From assembly GCA_016209895.1 (NCBI GenBank), contig JACQVH010000086.1, forward strand, positions 1 to 52,350: a DNA stretch of 52,350 bases. Direction: 5' to 3'. The position numbers and the translations under genes were made by a program. Below the pieces are notes generated by a model. It was not told the DNA's origin. It saw nothing but the letters and a program-made list of their open reading frames with translations, and did no database searches. Source of the stretch: Candidatus Hydrogenedentota bacterium (lineage in GTDB: Bacteria > Hydrogenedentota > Hydrogenedentia > Hydrogenedentales > SLHB01). Positions 33,056 to 41,744 of the stretch are shown here, one piece after another; position 1 is the first letter of the stretch; each line of letters starts with the position of its first letter.

Positions 33056-33097
33056 CTTGAGTGTTGGAGCTACTTGCGGCCCCCGGGGTAAACACGC

Positions 33098-33126
33098 TTG
33101 ACAAAGGGAGTTGAATGCGGTATTGT
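33098..33126 (+). promoter_or_regulatory. Sigma70-type promoter of the acs operon
   Basis: A perfect TTGACA (33098-33103) and TATTGT (33121-33126) are separated by 17 bases. The predicted start, about 7 bases on, falls inside the operator-like element at 33131-33153. The first gene of the operon begins at 33218. Confidence 0.72.
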
Positions 33127-33130
33127 TAGC

Positions 33131-33153
33131 AATGATGTGATGTGATGTGATTG
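33131..33153 (+). promoter_or_regulatory. Operator-like element, operon side
   Basis: Contains ATGTGATGTGATGTGATTG, identical to the minus-strand element at 32925-32946, and is also framed by CAAT and ATTG. It covers the expected transcription start of the acs operon, so binding here would block transcription. Probable target of the divergent GntR-LacI regulator. Confidence 0.62.
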
Positions 33154-33162
33154 TCACCGGTT

Positions 33163-33178
33163 CGCAGGTGAGCCTGCG
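33163..33178 (+). promoter_or_regulatory. Leader hairpin of the acs operon
   Basis: A perfect 6-bp stem CGCAGG/CCTGCG with a 4-base loop (TGAG) lies in the predicted untranslated leader between the operator and the first gene. It could affect mRNA stability; no terminator T-run follows. Confidence 0.35.
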
Positions 33179-33217
33179 TGTGCCAGATGTGGGCAGTCAA
33201 CAGGATTTCATAGCACT

Positions 33218-34030
33218 ATGAAGATCGCAGTCAGCGGCAAAGGTGGCGTGGGCAAGTCCACGGTGGCGGCGATGTTGGCGCACCTCGCTTCGAGGGAGGG
33301 GCGGCGCGTGCTTGCCATTGACGCCGACCCAGATGCCAATCTGGCGGCCGCGTTGGGTATACCGCCGGAGGGACGAGCGCGTCTTATCCCGATTTCAGAA
33401 CGACGCGCGCTGATTGAGGAGCGAACCGGGGCGAAAGTCAAACAGTATGGTCAGATTTTCCGGTTGAATCCGGACGTCTCCGATATTGCCGAGAAGGAGT
33501 CAGCGCAATTCCGTGGCATTCATCTTCTGGTTCTGGGGGCGGTCGAGCGCGGGGGGTCGGGCTGTGCATGTCCGGAAAATGTGATCTTGCGGGCGCTGCT
33601 GACCGATGTGATTCTATACCGGGACGACTGCGTCATCGTGGATTTCGAGGCAGGGTTGGAACATTTGGGACGCGCTACGGCGCGCGCGGTAGACCTTTTG
33701 CTTGTCGTGGTTGAACCGGGCGGGCGTGCGGTCGAGACGGCCCGTAGTGTGCATCGGATGGCCGTGGAAATCGGGATTCAGAAGCTGGCTATCGTTGGGA
33801 ACAAGATACGGGATGAATGCGACGAGATATTTCTTCGAAACGCGCTGCCCTCAGCGGATTATTTGGGAAGCATTCGGTTTAGCGACGTGATCCAAAAGGC
33901 GGACCGTGAGGACGTGCCATTGATTGACATTGCCGACGATATCCTCATGGTGCAGTCCTGCGAGTTGTGGGAACGAGTTAAGGAACGGGTTCGAACTCCG
34001 GTAACACAGGTTGTCGGATTGAGGGGATAA
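33218..34030 (+). CDS. CooC-like nickel-insertion ATPase for CO dehydrogenase
   Basis: A 270-residue MinD/ParA-type ATPase of the CooC family, which uses ATP to load nickel into the C-cluster of CO dehydrogenase. The deviant Walker A GKGGVGKST is at the N-terminus, and the GCACPEN segment near residue 118 carries the C-x-C pair that binds metal at the CooC dimer interface. VIVDFEAGLEHLGRATARAVDLLLVVVEP follows. It is the first gene of the operon, directly downstream of the promoter and operator, and is followed after 3 bases by the MetE-like gene. A second CooC-type gene is two genes further on. Confidence 0.85.
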   Translation: MKIAVSGKGGVGKSTVAAMLAHLASREGRRVLAIDADPDANLAAALGIPPEGRARLIPISERRALIEERTGAKVKQYGQIFRLNPDVSDIAEKESAQFRGIHLLVLGAVERGGSGCACPENVILRALLTDVILYRDDCVIVDFEAGLEHLGRATARAVDLLLVVVEPGGRAVETARSVHRMAVEIGIQKLAIVGNKIRDECDEIFLRNALPSADYLGSIRFSDVIQKADREDVPLIDIADDILMVQSCELWERVKERVRTPVTQVVGLRG

Positions 34031-34033
34031 GTC

Positions 34034-35119
34034 ATGGAAATACGACCTAAATGCGCGGCCACGGCTATCGGCTCGATGCCGCATACTGACCTTGAGCGGG
34101 CGATGGAAGTCATATTCAGCTCGGTGGGCACTGTTCCTTTCTGGCCGCAGTTACCCAGGCGCGGCCTGCACGAGCAGATGGAGATTCAATACTCGGAAGG
34201 TATGCCGCGAGTCGTTCTGGACGAGGTGAAAGGGCGAATGTATTTCGACACGTCGGGCGACTACTCCGAAGATTTGGCAGCATTCTACGAAGGCTATCTG
34301 GCTTCCGAAGAGCGTGGGGATTACTCGGCGGCAGTGATTAGTGAAGACTTTTCAGCCGGTATCCCGGCGCTCGTGGAGCGGTTGGGGAGGAATGGGGGTA
34401 AACGCGACATCGTGAAATGCCAGACCACCGGCCCGCTCTCGTTCGCCTTGACAATCGTGGATGAGAACAAGCGCGCCATCTTTTACAACGAGGAATTTGC
34501 CGACGCGGTCGTCAAGAGCCTAGCCATGAAATGTCGGTGGCAGATTCAAAAATTCAAAACCTTCGCGGAAAACGTAATCTGCTTTGTTGATGAACCCATC
34601 CTCTCGGCCTTTGGCAGCTCGACCTTCGTATCGGTGCAGCGTGACGACGTTGTGGCCAGGTTGATTGAAGTGGTTGAGGCTATTCACGAGGAGGGAGCTA
34701 TCGCGGGGATTCACTGTTGCGGCAACACGGAATGGTCCATACCCGTGGATTCAGGTGCGGACATTATCAGCTTCGACGCCTTCCATTACGGGGAGACGGT
34801 GTCGCTTTATCCGGTCCACATGCGGCGGCATCTGTTGGAGAACAAGAACGTGCTGGCGTGGGGCCTGGTACCGAGCAATGCGGCGGTCCGAGAGCAGTCG
34901 GTTCAAAGCCTGCTGGAATTGTTCGAGCGCCTCAGCGATCAACTGATGGCTAAGGCGGGTGTTGACAAGCAGGTGATTGTGGAGCAGGCGTTCATCACGC
35001 CGTCGTGTGGTACCGGCTCCATGTCTATCGAGGACTCGGAGCGGGTCTTTGCAATTCTGGGTGAAACGAGCGCGGCACTGAAGGAGCGTTATGGGTTGGA
35101 CACTGGCAATAACCGGTAA
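34034..35119 (+). CDS. MetE/URO-D-like zinc methyltransferase
   Basis: A 361-residue protein related to the C-terminal half of cobalamin-independent methionine synthase. The opening TAIGSMPHTDLERAM, the CQTTGPLSFAL segment, VDEPILSAFGS, and the zinc-site residues (H-C-C in GIHCCGN; Cys in TPSCGTGSM) are all present, so a zinc-thiolate methyltransferase is likely. It may move a methyl group between a corrinoid or folate and another acceptor; AcsE, the usual methyltetrahydrofolate:corrinoid methyltransferase, is absent from this operon, but replacement is only a hypothesis. Its 3' end overlaps the AcsF gene by 29 bases. Confidence 0.75.
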   Translation: MEIRPKCAATAIGSMPHTDLERAMEVIFSSVGTVPFWPQLPRRGLHEQMEIQYSEGMPRVVLDEVKGRMYFDTSGDYSEDLAAFYEGYLASEERGDYSAAVISEDFSAGIPALVERLGRNGGKRDIVKCQTTGPLSFALTIVDENKRAIFYNEEFADAVVKSLAMKCRWQIQKFKTFAENVICFVDEPILSAFGSSTFVSVQRDDVVARLIEVVEAIHEEGAIAGIHCCGNTEWSIPVDSGADIISFDAFHYGETVSLYPVHMRRHLLENKNVLAWGLVPSNAAVREQSVQSLLELFERLSDQLMAKAGVDKQVIVEQAFITPSCGTGSMSIEDSERVFAILGETSAALKERYGLDTGNNR

Positions 35120-35912
35120 GGGCGGCGTTGGAAAAACGACGCTGGCAGCGCTGGCCGTGCGTTGGCTCGGCGAAAACGGCCGGGAACCCGTATTGGCCGT
35201 GGACGCGGACCCCAATACGTGTCTCGACGCCCTACTCGGCGTGAAAGCCGCCTGTACGGTCGGCGGCGTGAGAGAAGAGGCGAAACAGTTTGTCCAGGGG
35301 GGTATGTCGGGCGGAATCAGCAAGCAAGAGTTGCTCGATCTGAAAATCCAAGAGGCGTTGGTGGAAGGCGAGGACTTTGACCTTATCGCCATGGGACGTC
35401 CGGAGGGGCCGGGCTGCTACTGCTACGCCAATAACGTGTTGCGCGGGGTCTTGGCGCGCATCGCTAAACACTATCCGGCGGTGGTTATTGACAATGAGGC
35501 GGGTCTCGAGAATCTGAGCCGTCGTACCGTGCAGAACGTGGACTGGCTCGTTTTCGTGACGGACCCGTCGGCGCGGGGACTGACCACGGCGCGGCGTCTC
35601 TTTGATTTAGCGCAGGAGATGGAAATCTCGGCGAGCGCCATGGGGATCGTGGTGAACCGTATGCGGAGTCTCGAGGCACTGGAGCGAGCACAGACGCTTT
35701 TCCGTGACACCCCGGTCCATGTCCTCGGAGGGCTTCCCGAAGACGATGAATTCGCAGGTCATGATGCCACGGGAAAGACGATTTTCACGCTTCCTGAGAA
35801 CAATGCCGTGGCGAGGGCCTCGGCGGAGATCTTCGCCGCAATTTCGGAACCAATGACCGCCGCACTGGTTGCGTGCGATGAGCGAAATGGGACTCGCCAT
35901 GGCGTACGATAG
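35091..35912 (+). CDS. acsF: AcsF/CooC-like nickel chaperone ATPase
   Basis: A 273-residue MinD-type ATPase. Walker A is GKGGVGKTT, and GPGCYCYANNVLRG near residue 105 has the metal-binding C-x-C pair seen in CooC/AcsF proteins, which insert nickel into CO dehydrogenase or acetyl-CoA synthase. The DNEAGLENLSRRT switch region follows. The ATG at 35091 has AAGGAG upstream and lies within the previous gene; the 3' end overlaps the CODH gene. A second such ATPase in one operon suggests separate helpers for the two metalloenzymes; which is which is inferred. Confidence 0.8.
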   Translation: MGWTLAITGKGGVGKTTLAALAVRWLGENGREPVLAVDADPNTCLDALLGVKAACTVGGVREEAKQFVQGGMSGGISKQELLDLKIQEALVEGEDFDLIAMGRPEGPGCYCYANNVLRGVLARIAKHYPAVVIDNEAGLENLSRRTVQNVDWLVFVTDPSARGLTTARRLFDLAQEMEISASAMGIVVNRMRSLEALERAQTLFRDTPVHVLGGLPEDDEFAGHDATGKTIFTLPENNAVARASAEIFAAISEPMTAALVACDERNGTRHGVR

Positions 35913-37854
35913 GGAACGAAACCCGTCGCAGGCCGCCTTTGACGAGGCGAGTGTGGCCATGCTTCGGAAGGCGGATGCCGACGGTGTGGAAAGCGACGTA
36001 TTTTCCCGGGCCGATGAACAAGGGGCGCCGTGTATATTCGGTTCCGAAGGCCGGTGCTGTCGGATTTGCCACATGGGGCCTTGCAAGATTTCGGACGAGG
36101 TCCGCGGCGTGTGCGGTGCGACGCTGGACACGGTCGTGGCGCGGAATCTATTGCGGGAGTTGGTCGCCGGCACCGCGGCGCATTCGGACCATGGGCGTCA
36201 TCTGGTGTTGCTGCTCAAAGACGTGGCCGAGGGTCGGAATCATCAGTACCAGATACGCGATCCCGGGAAACTACGGGCGGCGGCGGCGGCTTGGGGCATC
36301 CCGGACACGACCATTGACACGCTGGAACTGGCGCGACAACTGGCCGAGCTTTTTATCGCGGAGTTTTCTCATCAGGAAGGTAAACTTGCTTCGCTGAGAT
36401 TGGCGCCCAAGCCGCGCCAAGGCACGTGGGATAGTTTGGGGATTGCGCCGAAAGGGATTGATCCTTCGGTTGTCGAGGGTCTGCACCGATCGAATATGGG
36501 TGTGGACCACGACTACCGGAACATTCTGCGGGGCGCGTTGACGACCAGCATCGCGGACGGCTGGGGCGGCTCGATGATAGCCACGACCGTGGGCGACATT
36601 TTGTTCGGGGTGCCTTCGCCGGTGCGCGCCAGGGCCAACCTGGGGGTTCTTGAGAGACTGAAGATCAATGTGGTGGTACACGGACACGAGCCCGCGTTGA
36701 CGGAAATGCTGGTAGCGGCGTCACGCGATCCCGAGATTCTTGCCGAAGCGCGGGCCGTGGGCGCGGAAGGGATTAATCTCGCGGGTATTTGCTGTACGGC
36801 CAATGAAGTGCTGATGCGCCACGGCGTGCCGGTGGCCGGCAATTTCCTCCAGCAAGAACTGGCGCTCGTCACCGGCGCAGTGGAACTGATGATCACGGAT
36901 GTCCAGTGTTGTATGCCTTCGCTGCCGGAAGTGGCCAAATGCTATCACACCAAGATTCTGACCTCGAATCCCATCGCGCAACACGCCGATGCCCAAGCGG
37001 TAGATTTTTCTTCGGAAAATGCGATGGACTGCGCAAAAGCGATCCTGCGCAAAGCCATCGAGAATTTCCCGAATCGAGACCCGAAGAAAGTCGCTATTCC
37101 CGACATTTCTCAGCCGGTGGTTGCCGGGTTCAGCAATGAGACGATTTTCAATATTCTCGGCGGGACGTTCCGAAGGAGTTTCCGTCCGCTGAACGACGCC
37201 ATCATTACGGGACGCATTCGCGGCGTGTGCGGTATTGTGGGCTGTACGAACGCCCGACGCGGTACCGCCGACCGCTACCTGATCACGCTTGCGCGGGAGC
37301 TCATTCGGCGCAACGTGCTCGTTCTGAAAACGGGCTGTGCCGCCGTCGCCGCTGGAAAAGCGGGGCTCCTGACGCCGGAAGCAGCGCTTCGCATTGCCGG
37401 TCCGAGTCTCCGGGAGGTGTGTGAAGCCATCGGGATTCCTCCCGTGTTGCACATGGGTTCGTGCGTAGATAACTCGCGGATTCTGATGGCGGCCACGTAT
37501 CTGGTCGAAGAAGGCGGATTGGGGAACGACCTTTCGGACCTGCCGGCCATCGGGGCGGCACCCGAGTGGATGAGCGAGAAGGCCATAGCCATCGCCCACT
37601 ATTTCGTGGCTTCCGGGATAGACGTGGTGCTCGGACATCCATTCCGCACCATGGGGTCGGAGAAAGTGACCAGCTACTTGTGCGGGGAAATTGCCAACGA
37701 CGTGGGTGCGAAGTTCCATTATATCCCGGACGTTGAGCGGGCGGTGGAAACTATTTGCGCGCATCTCGAGGAAAAGCGGGACGCGCTAGGCATCAATCGC
37801 AAAGTGGAACGTAAGCTCTTCGATATGAAAGACCGGAGAGAGCTGTATGTCTAA
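35878..37854 (+). CDS. acsA: Anaerobic carbon monoxide dehydrogenase catalytic subunit
   Basis: A 658-residue nickel CODH (CooS/AcsA) that interconverts CO2 and CO. Near the N-terminus are Cys52, Cys60, Cys61, Cys64 and Cys69 (APC...GRCCRICHMGPC), for the D and B iron-sulfur clusters. Further on are the C-cluster ligand segments: VVVHGHEP, GICCTANEVLMRHG, MITDVQCCMPS, GVCGIVGCTN, LKTGCAAVAAGKA and HMGSCVDNSR. The set looks complete. The start is ATG 35878 inside the end of the AcsF gene; alternative ATGs lie at 35887 and 35899. It overlaps the acetyl-CoA synthase fusion by 8 bases, which supports assembly with it. Confidence 0.95.
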   Translation: MSEMGLAMAYDRERNPSQAAFDEASVAMLRKADADGVESDVFSRADEQGAPCIFGSEGRCCRICHMGPCKISDEVRGVCGATLDTVVARNLLRELVAGTAAHSDHGRHLVLLLKDVAEGRNHQYQIRDPGKLRAAAAAWGIPDTTIDTLELARQLAELFIAEFSHQEGKLASLRLAPKPRQGTWDSLGIAPKGIDPSVVEGLHRSNMGVDHDYRNILRGALTTSIADGWGGSMIATTVGDILFGVPSPVRARANLGVLERLKINVVVHGHEPALTEMLVAASRDPEILAEARAVGAEGINLAGICCTANEVLMRHGVPVAGNFLQQELALVTGAVELMITDVQCCMPSLPEVAKCYHTKILTSNPIAQHADAQAVDFSSENAMDCAKAILRKAIENFPNRDPKKVAIPDISQPVVAGFSNETIFNILGGTFRRSFRPLNDAIITGRIRGVCGIVGCTNARRGTADRYLITLARELIRRNVLVLKTGCAAVAAGKAGLLTPEAALRIAGPSLREVCEAIGIPPVLHMGSCVDNSRILMAATYLVEEGGLGNDLSDLPAIGAAPEWMSEKAIAIAHYFVASGIDVVLGHPFRTMGSEKVTSYLCGEIANDVGAKFHYIPDVERAVETICAHLEEKRDALGINRKVERKLFDMKDRRELYV

Positions 37855-40800
37855 GGCGATTTGTGCAGACGCCATCACGGGGGCGATGGAAGTGGTGGCG
37901 CGGGCCGACGCGATGCTGGCGCGGACCATCGAGGCGAAAGGGGCGGATCACCCGGTCGCGTTTCCCAATACGGCCTACTACCTGCCAATCATCTATTCAT
38001 TCACGGGGCGCAAAGTCGCCACCGTTGGGGATTTGGCGCCGGTACTCGAGGATTGTCATCGTCTGCTGCCGGAAGTACCGTCGGAGCAAGTATGGCTCCC
38101 GTATTTGGGCGACGCGCTGGACGCGGGCGTGGCCACGTTGTTTGCGTTCGAAGCTATCGAAGCCTGCAAGACCGTAATCGGTCCCAATCCCGCTGACGGC
38201 ATCTGGTTGGGTGCCGCGAATGACGTGATTATGCGGGAGCGCGGCGTCGAGTTTGTGGACGGTACCGCGCCCGGTTTTGCCGCCGTAATCGGCGCGGCCC
38301 CGGATTCCAGGACCGCCGTACGCATCGCCCGCGAACTCCAGGAAAAGAACCTATACGTGTTTATGGCCGGTGCGGTAGACGGCGAGACGTTTGCCGAGCA
38401 GCTTCATTCTGAGGGAGTGCAACTTGGCTGGGAGACGCGACTGGTCCCGTTTGGTCGGGACGTGTCGGCGGTCGTCTACGCCCTGGGGTTCGCGAATCGT
38501 GCGGCGTTGTCTTTCGGTGGCGTAGTGCCGGGCGACTTCGAGCGGAATCTGCGTTACACCAAGAACCGCATCTTTGCATTCGTGCTGGCGCTGGGCGAGG
38601 TAGATGAAGAAAAGTACGCGGCCGCGGCGGGCGCCATCAACTACGGCTTCCCCACTATTGCCGATACCGACATTCCACAGATTCTTCCGACGGGCGTGTG
38701 CACGTACGAGCACGTCGTGAGCAATGTGCCACATGACGCGATCGTTGAGAAAGCCCTCGAGGTTCGCGGCTGCAAGGTCAAGATGGCCAAGGTGCCCATT
38801 CCGGTCCCGTATGGTCCGGCGTTCGAGGGTGAGCGAATCCGGAAGAAGGACGTGCATGTCGAGTTTGGGGGCAATCTAACCCCCGCTTTCGAATACGTGA
38901 CGATGGTTGAACTCGATAGCATCAGCGACGGCGAGATCGAAATCGTGGGACGGGACATTGATGAAGTGGAGCCAAGTTCTGCGCTTCCGTTGGGGATTTG
39001 GGTGGAAGTGGCGGGCCGGAAAATGCAACCGGATTTCGAGCCGGTACTCGAACGGCAGATTCATCATCTGCTGAACAGCGCTGAAGGCATTTGGCACATG
39101 GGCCAGCGCGATATCATTTGGACGCGCGTGAGCAAATCGGGCTATGACCGCGGCCTTCGATTGCGGCACTACGGCGAGATCATTCACGCCAAGTTCTTGA
39201 ATGACTATCCGGCAATCGTTGACAAGGTCAAGGTCACGCTCATTACGGAACAGGCCGAAGTGGAGCGCCGTCTGAAACATGCCCGGAAAGTTTATGTTGA
39301 GCGCAATCACCGTGTGGCGACCCTGACTGACGAGGCCGTGGATACTTTTTACAGTTGTTTATTGTGCCAATCGTTCGCACCGAATCACGTCTGCATCATT
39401 ACGCCGGAGCGCTTGGGGCTTTGCGGGGCGTACAACTGGCTCGACGGCAAGGCGGCGCATGAAATTGATGAGACCGGCCCGAATCAGCCGGTCGCGAAAG
39501 GCCGATGCCTGGACTCGACCCGCGGCATCTGGGAAGGCGTAAACGAGTACGTCTACAAGAACTCTCACAAGGCCACCCAGGTCTTTACGGCCTATAGTCT
39601 GATGAATAACCCCATGACTTCATGCGGATGTTTCGAGGTGATCGTCGCGTACGTGCCGGAATGCAACGGGGTCATGGCCGTGAATCGCGAGTTTCTGGGG
39701 GATACGCCGGTCGGGATGACGTTCAGCACGCTGGCCGGAATCGTCGGCGGAGGCGTGCAGACGCCGGGATTCATGGGCGTTGGAAAGGCCTTTCTTTCCA
39801 GCCGAAAGTTTCTTTCAGCGGACGGCGGTATCCGCCGCGTGATTTGGATGCCGAAACAACTGAAGGAAATGATCGCCGAGGATTTCCGCGCGCGCGCGGA
39901 GAAGGAAGAAGCGCCTGACCTGTGGGATAGGATCGCCGACGAATCGGTTGCCACGGACCCGCATGCGATTCGAGAATTCATGGCGCGCGTGGACCATCCG
40001 GTTTTGGCGATGGCGCCCATGGATCGGTTGTGGACGGATGCGCCGGTCCCGACGGGAGAGGTCGAACAAGTCGGACCGGTCGGACAAGTGGGACAAATCA
40101 CGGGGTCACAGGGAGACACCTCGGCCAAGGTGGAGATGCCGAGAACGGTGGCCATTCCTCCGAAAAAGAAACCGGCGGAACTGAGGGCTCTGGAAATTCC
40201 TGCACCGGATTTACCACTGGCAAAGGAAGCTTTAGAGAAAGATGCAGCGAAGATAGCGTCCGGAAACGGCGATCCGGTAGCCCTCATGTCGGCGCTGTTT
40301 CAATCTCTGACGACCGCGGTTGCTGGGCAATTGAAGGAAGCGTTGAAGAGCGAGATTCGCGCGGAACTGAAGGAAGCCTTAGTCGAGGAACTCCGGACGT
40401 CTCTGTTGGCCGAATTGAAAGTGTACGCGCCGCCCGATTTGAAGCAGACGGTGGTGAGAGAAGTTGCCGGGTCCATTCTGGGAGTGTTGCAGCGAACTCT
40501 GGGTCTGCCCATGGCTGTTCCCTCATCACTCGTCCTCCCGGAAGTCACGTCGGCCCGGAAGCCGGAACCGGAAATCGCGCTGGCGTCTACTGACCTCGCG
40601 GAAGCACGGCCCGAGCCAACGCCTCAGGCACCGGCCGTTGATCGAAAACTCGAAGTACAGGAGACGAAAGCCAAGTCGGCGGATTTGCCTCGGGCGCCGA
40701 TTCGGGTCTTACCAAAGGCGCGTCGCTATGCCCAGGAGAAGATCGCGGAGATCACCAGATTTGCCCTGGTGAAGGAACCCGGTAGCGAGCGCGTCGAACA

Positions 40801-41743
40801 GGTCACGATTGGGGCGACTTCGGCGGAGGGCGGTACGCGGGGAAAGACGGTCGCGGTGGGTGGGCAAAATTGTCTTCCGTTCCATTATTTTGAAGGTGAA
40901 ATTCCTCATACCCCGGCTTTCGCGCTCGAAGTGTTCGACCGTATTGATCCGAAAATTTCACCGGCGCTAGCCGAAGCGTGGGGTGGTTTCCTGGGACGAC
41001 CGGTAGAAATGGCGCGCGAAGCCGTCGAGCGCTACGGCGCCGAGCTTATTTCGGTGCGCCTGGATGGAACTCATCCGGACAAAGGCAACAAGAGTCCGGA
41101 GGAGGCGGCGGCTCTGGTGAAAGACGTACTGGCGGCCGTGGACGTGCCGGTAATTGTGACCGCGCACAGCCACTTCGAAACGGCGAACGAGGTAATGAAA
41201 AAAGTCGCGGCGGTCTGCAAGGGCGAACGCCTTCTGTTGAATTGGGTGGAGGGCGACAACTATCGGACCATCGCGGGTTTGGCGCTTGCGTACGGCCATT
41301 GCCTCGTAGCGCAAAGCCCAATTGACGTGAATCTCGCCAAGCAGTTGAACATTCTGTTGACCAACATGGACATTCCGCGCGACCGCATCGTCATGGACGC
41401 CCTGACGGGGGCGCTGGGCTACGGGCTCGAGTACACCTTCTCGGTGATGGAACGAATCCGATTGACGGCGCTCGGCGGCGACCGCGCATTAGCGTTTCCG
41501 ATGCTGGTGGCGGCGGGACAGGAAGCGTCGAAAGTCAAAGAGGCGCGCGCATGTGAAACGGAATTTCCGGCCTGGGGGAACCGTGCGAAACGCGCGGTCT
41601 TATGGGAAGTACAGACCGCGATGCCACTGGTGTTGGCCGGGGCCGACTTGGTGGTACTCCATCATCCCGAATCCCTCGGAATTCTTCGCCGCAACGTCGA
41701 GAAGCTCTCGGCCTACCGCCGGCCCGAGAGCCAGGAGACTTGA
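37847..41743 (+). CDS. Fusion of acetyl-CoA synthase (AcsB) with corrinoid protein small subunit (AcsD)
   Basis: A single 1298-residue frame. Residues 1 to about 730 are bacterial-type acetyl-CoA synthase, including the CODH-binding N-terminal third that archaeal CdhC lacks. The A-cluster cysteines are Cys504, 507, 516, 526 (SCLLCQSF...HVC...GLC) and Cys593, 595 (TSCGCFE), with the same spacing as Moorella AcsB. Residues about 735-980 are a linker with Ala/Glu/Lys-rich amphipathic helices and a 7-bp repeat tract. Residues about 983-1298 are AcsD/CdhD (VTIGATSAEGGTRGKTVAVGG, FEGEIPHTPAFALEVFD, SPIDVNLAKQLNILL, DALTGALGYGLEYTFSVMERIRL). AcsD normally pairs with AcsC to hold cobamide. No internal stop or start favours separate proteins. 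AcsC follows after 1 base. Confidence 0.93.
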   Translation: MSKAICADAITGAMEVVARADAMLARTIEAKGADHPVAFPNTAYYLPIIYSFTGRKVATVGDLAPVLEDCHRLLPEVPSEQVWLPYLGDALDAGVATLFAFEAIEACKTVIGPNPADGIWLGAANDVIMRERGVEFVDGTAPGFAAVIGAAPDSRTAVRIARELQEKNLYVFMAGAVDGETFAEQLHSEGVQLGWETRLVPFGRDVSAVVYALGFANRAALSFGGVVPGDFERNLRYTKNRIFAFVLALGEVDEEKYAAAAGAINYGFPTIADTDIPQILPTGVCTYEHVVSNVPHDAIVEKALEVRGCKVKMAKVPIPVPYGPAFEGERIRKKDVHVEFGGNLTPAFEYVTMVELDSISDGEIEIVGRDIDEVEPSSALPLGIWVEVAGRKMQPDFEPVLERQIHHLLNSAEGIWHMGQRDIIWTRVSKSGYDRGLRLRHYGEIIHAKFLNDYPAIVDKVKVTLITEQAEVERRLKHARKVYVERNHRVATLTDEAVDTFYSCLLCQSFAPNHVCIITPERLGLCGAYNWLDGKAAHEIDETGPNQPVAKGRCLDSTRGIWEGVNEYVYKNSHKATQVFTAYSLMNNPMTSCGCFEVIVAYVPECNGVMAVNREFLGDTPVGMTFSTLAGIVGGGVQTPGFMGVGKAFLSSRKFLSADGGIRRVIWMPKQLKEMIAEDFRARAEKEEAPDLWDRIADESVATDPHAIREFMARVDHPVLAMAPMDRLWTDAPVPTGEVEQVGPVGQVGQITGSQGDTSAKVEMPRTVAIPPKKKPAELRALEIPAPDLPLAKEALEKDAAKIASGNGDPVALMSALFQSLTTAVAGQLKEALKSEIRAELKEALVEELRTSLLAELKVYAPPDLKQTVVREVAGSILGVLQRTLGLPMAVPSSLVLPEVTSARKPEPEIALASTDLAEARPEPTPQAPAVDRKLEVQETKAKSADLPRAPIRVLPKARRYAQEKIAEITRFALVKEPGSERVEQVTIGATSAEGGTRGKTVAVGGQNCLPFHYFEGEIPHTPAFALEVFDRIDPKISPALAEAWGGFLGRPVEMAREAVERYGAELISVRLDGTHPDKGNKSPEEAAALVKDVLAAVDVPVIVTAHSHFETANEVMKKVAAVCKGERLLLNWVEGDNYRTIAGLALAYGHCLVAQSPIDVNLAKQLNILLTNMDIPRDRIVMDALTGALGYGLEYTFSVMERIRLTALGGDRALAFPMLVAAGQEASKVKEARACETEFPAWGNRAKRAVLWEVQTAMPLVLAGADLVVLHHPESLGILRRNVEKLSAYRRPESQET
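40057..40105. repeat. 7-bp periodic repeat tract within the AcsB-AcsD linker
   Basis: A period-seven run (GTCGAAC, AAGTCGG, ACCGGTC, GGACAAG, TGGGACA and so on) lies in the coding frame and yields the low-complexity segment EVEQVGPVGQVGQITG. Since 7 is not a multiple of 3, the frame is kept only through the net length. Its units resemble those between the divergent promoters at about 33003-33055. Confidence 0.6.
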
Positions 41744-41744
41744 A

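Noticed and set aside
37847-41743. The fusion as an assembly artefact
   Set aside because: The linker is long, in frame, of protein-like composition with helices, and lacks a hidden stop or ribosome site before the AcsD part; it still deserves a read check.
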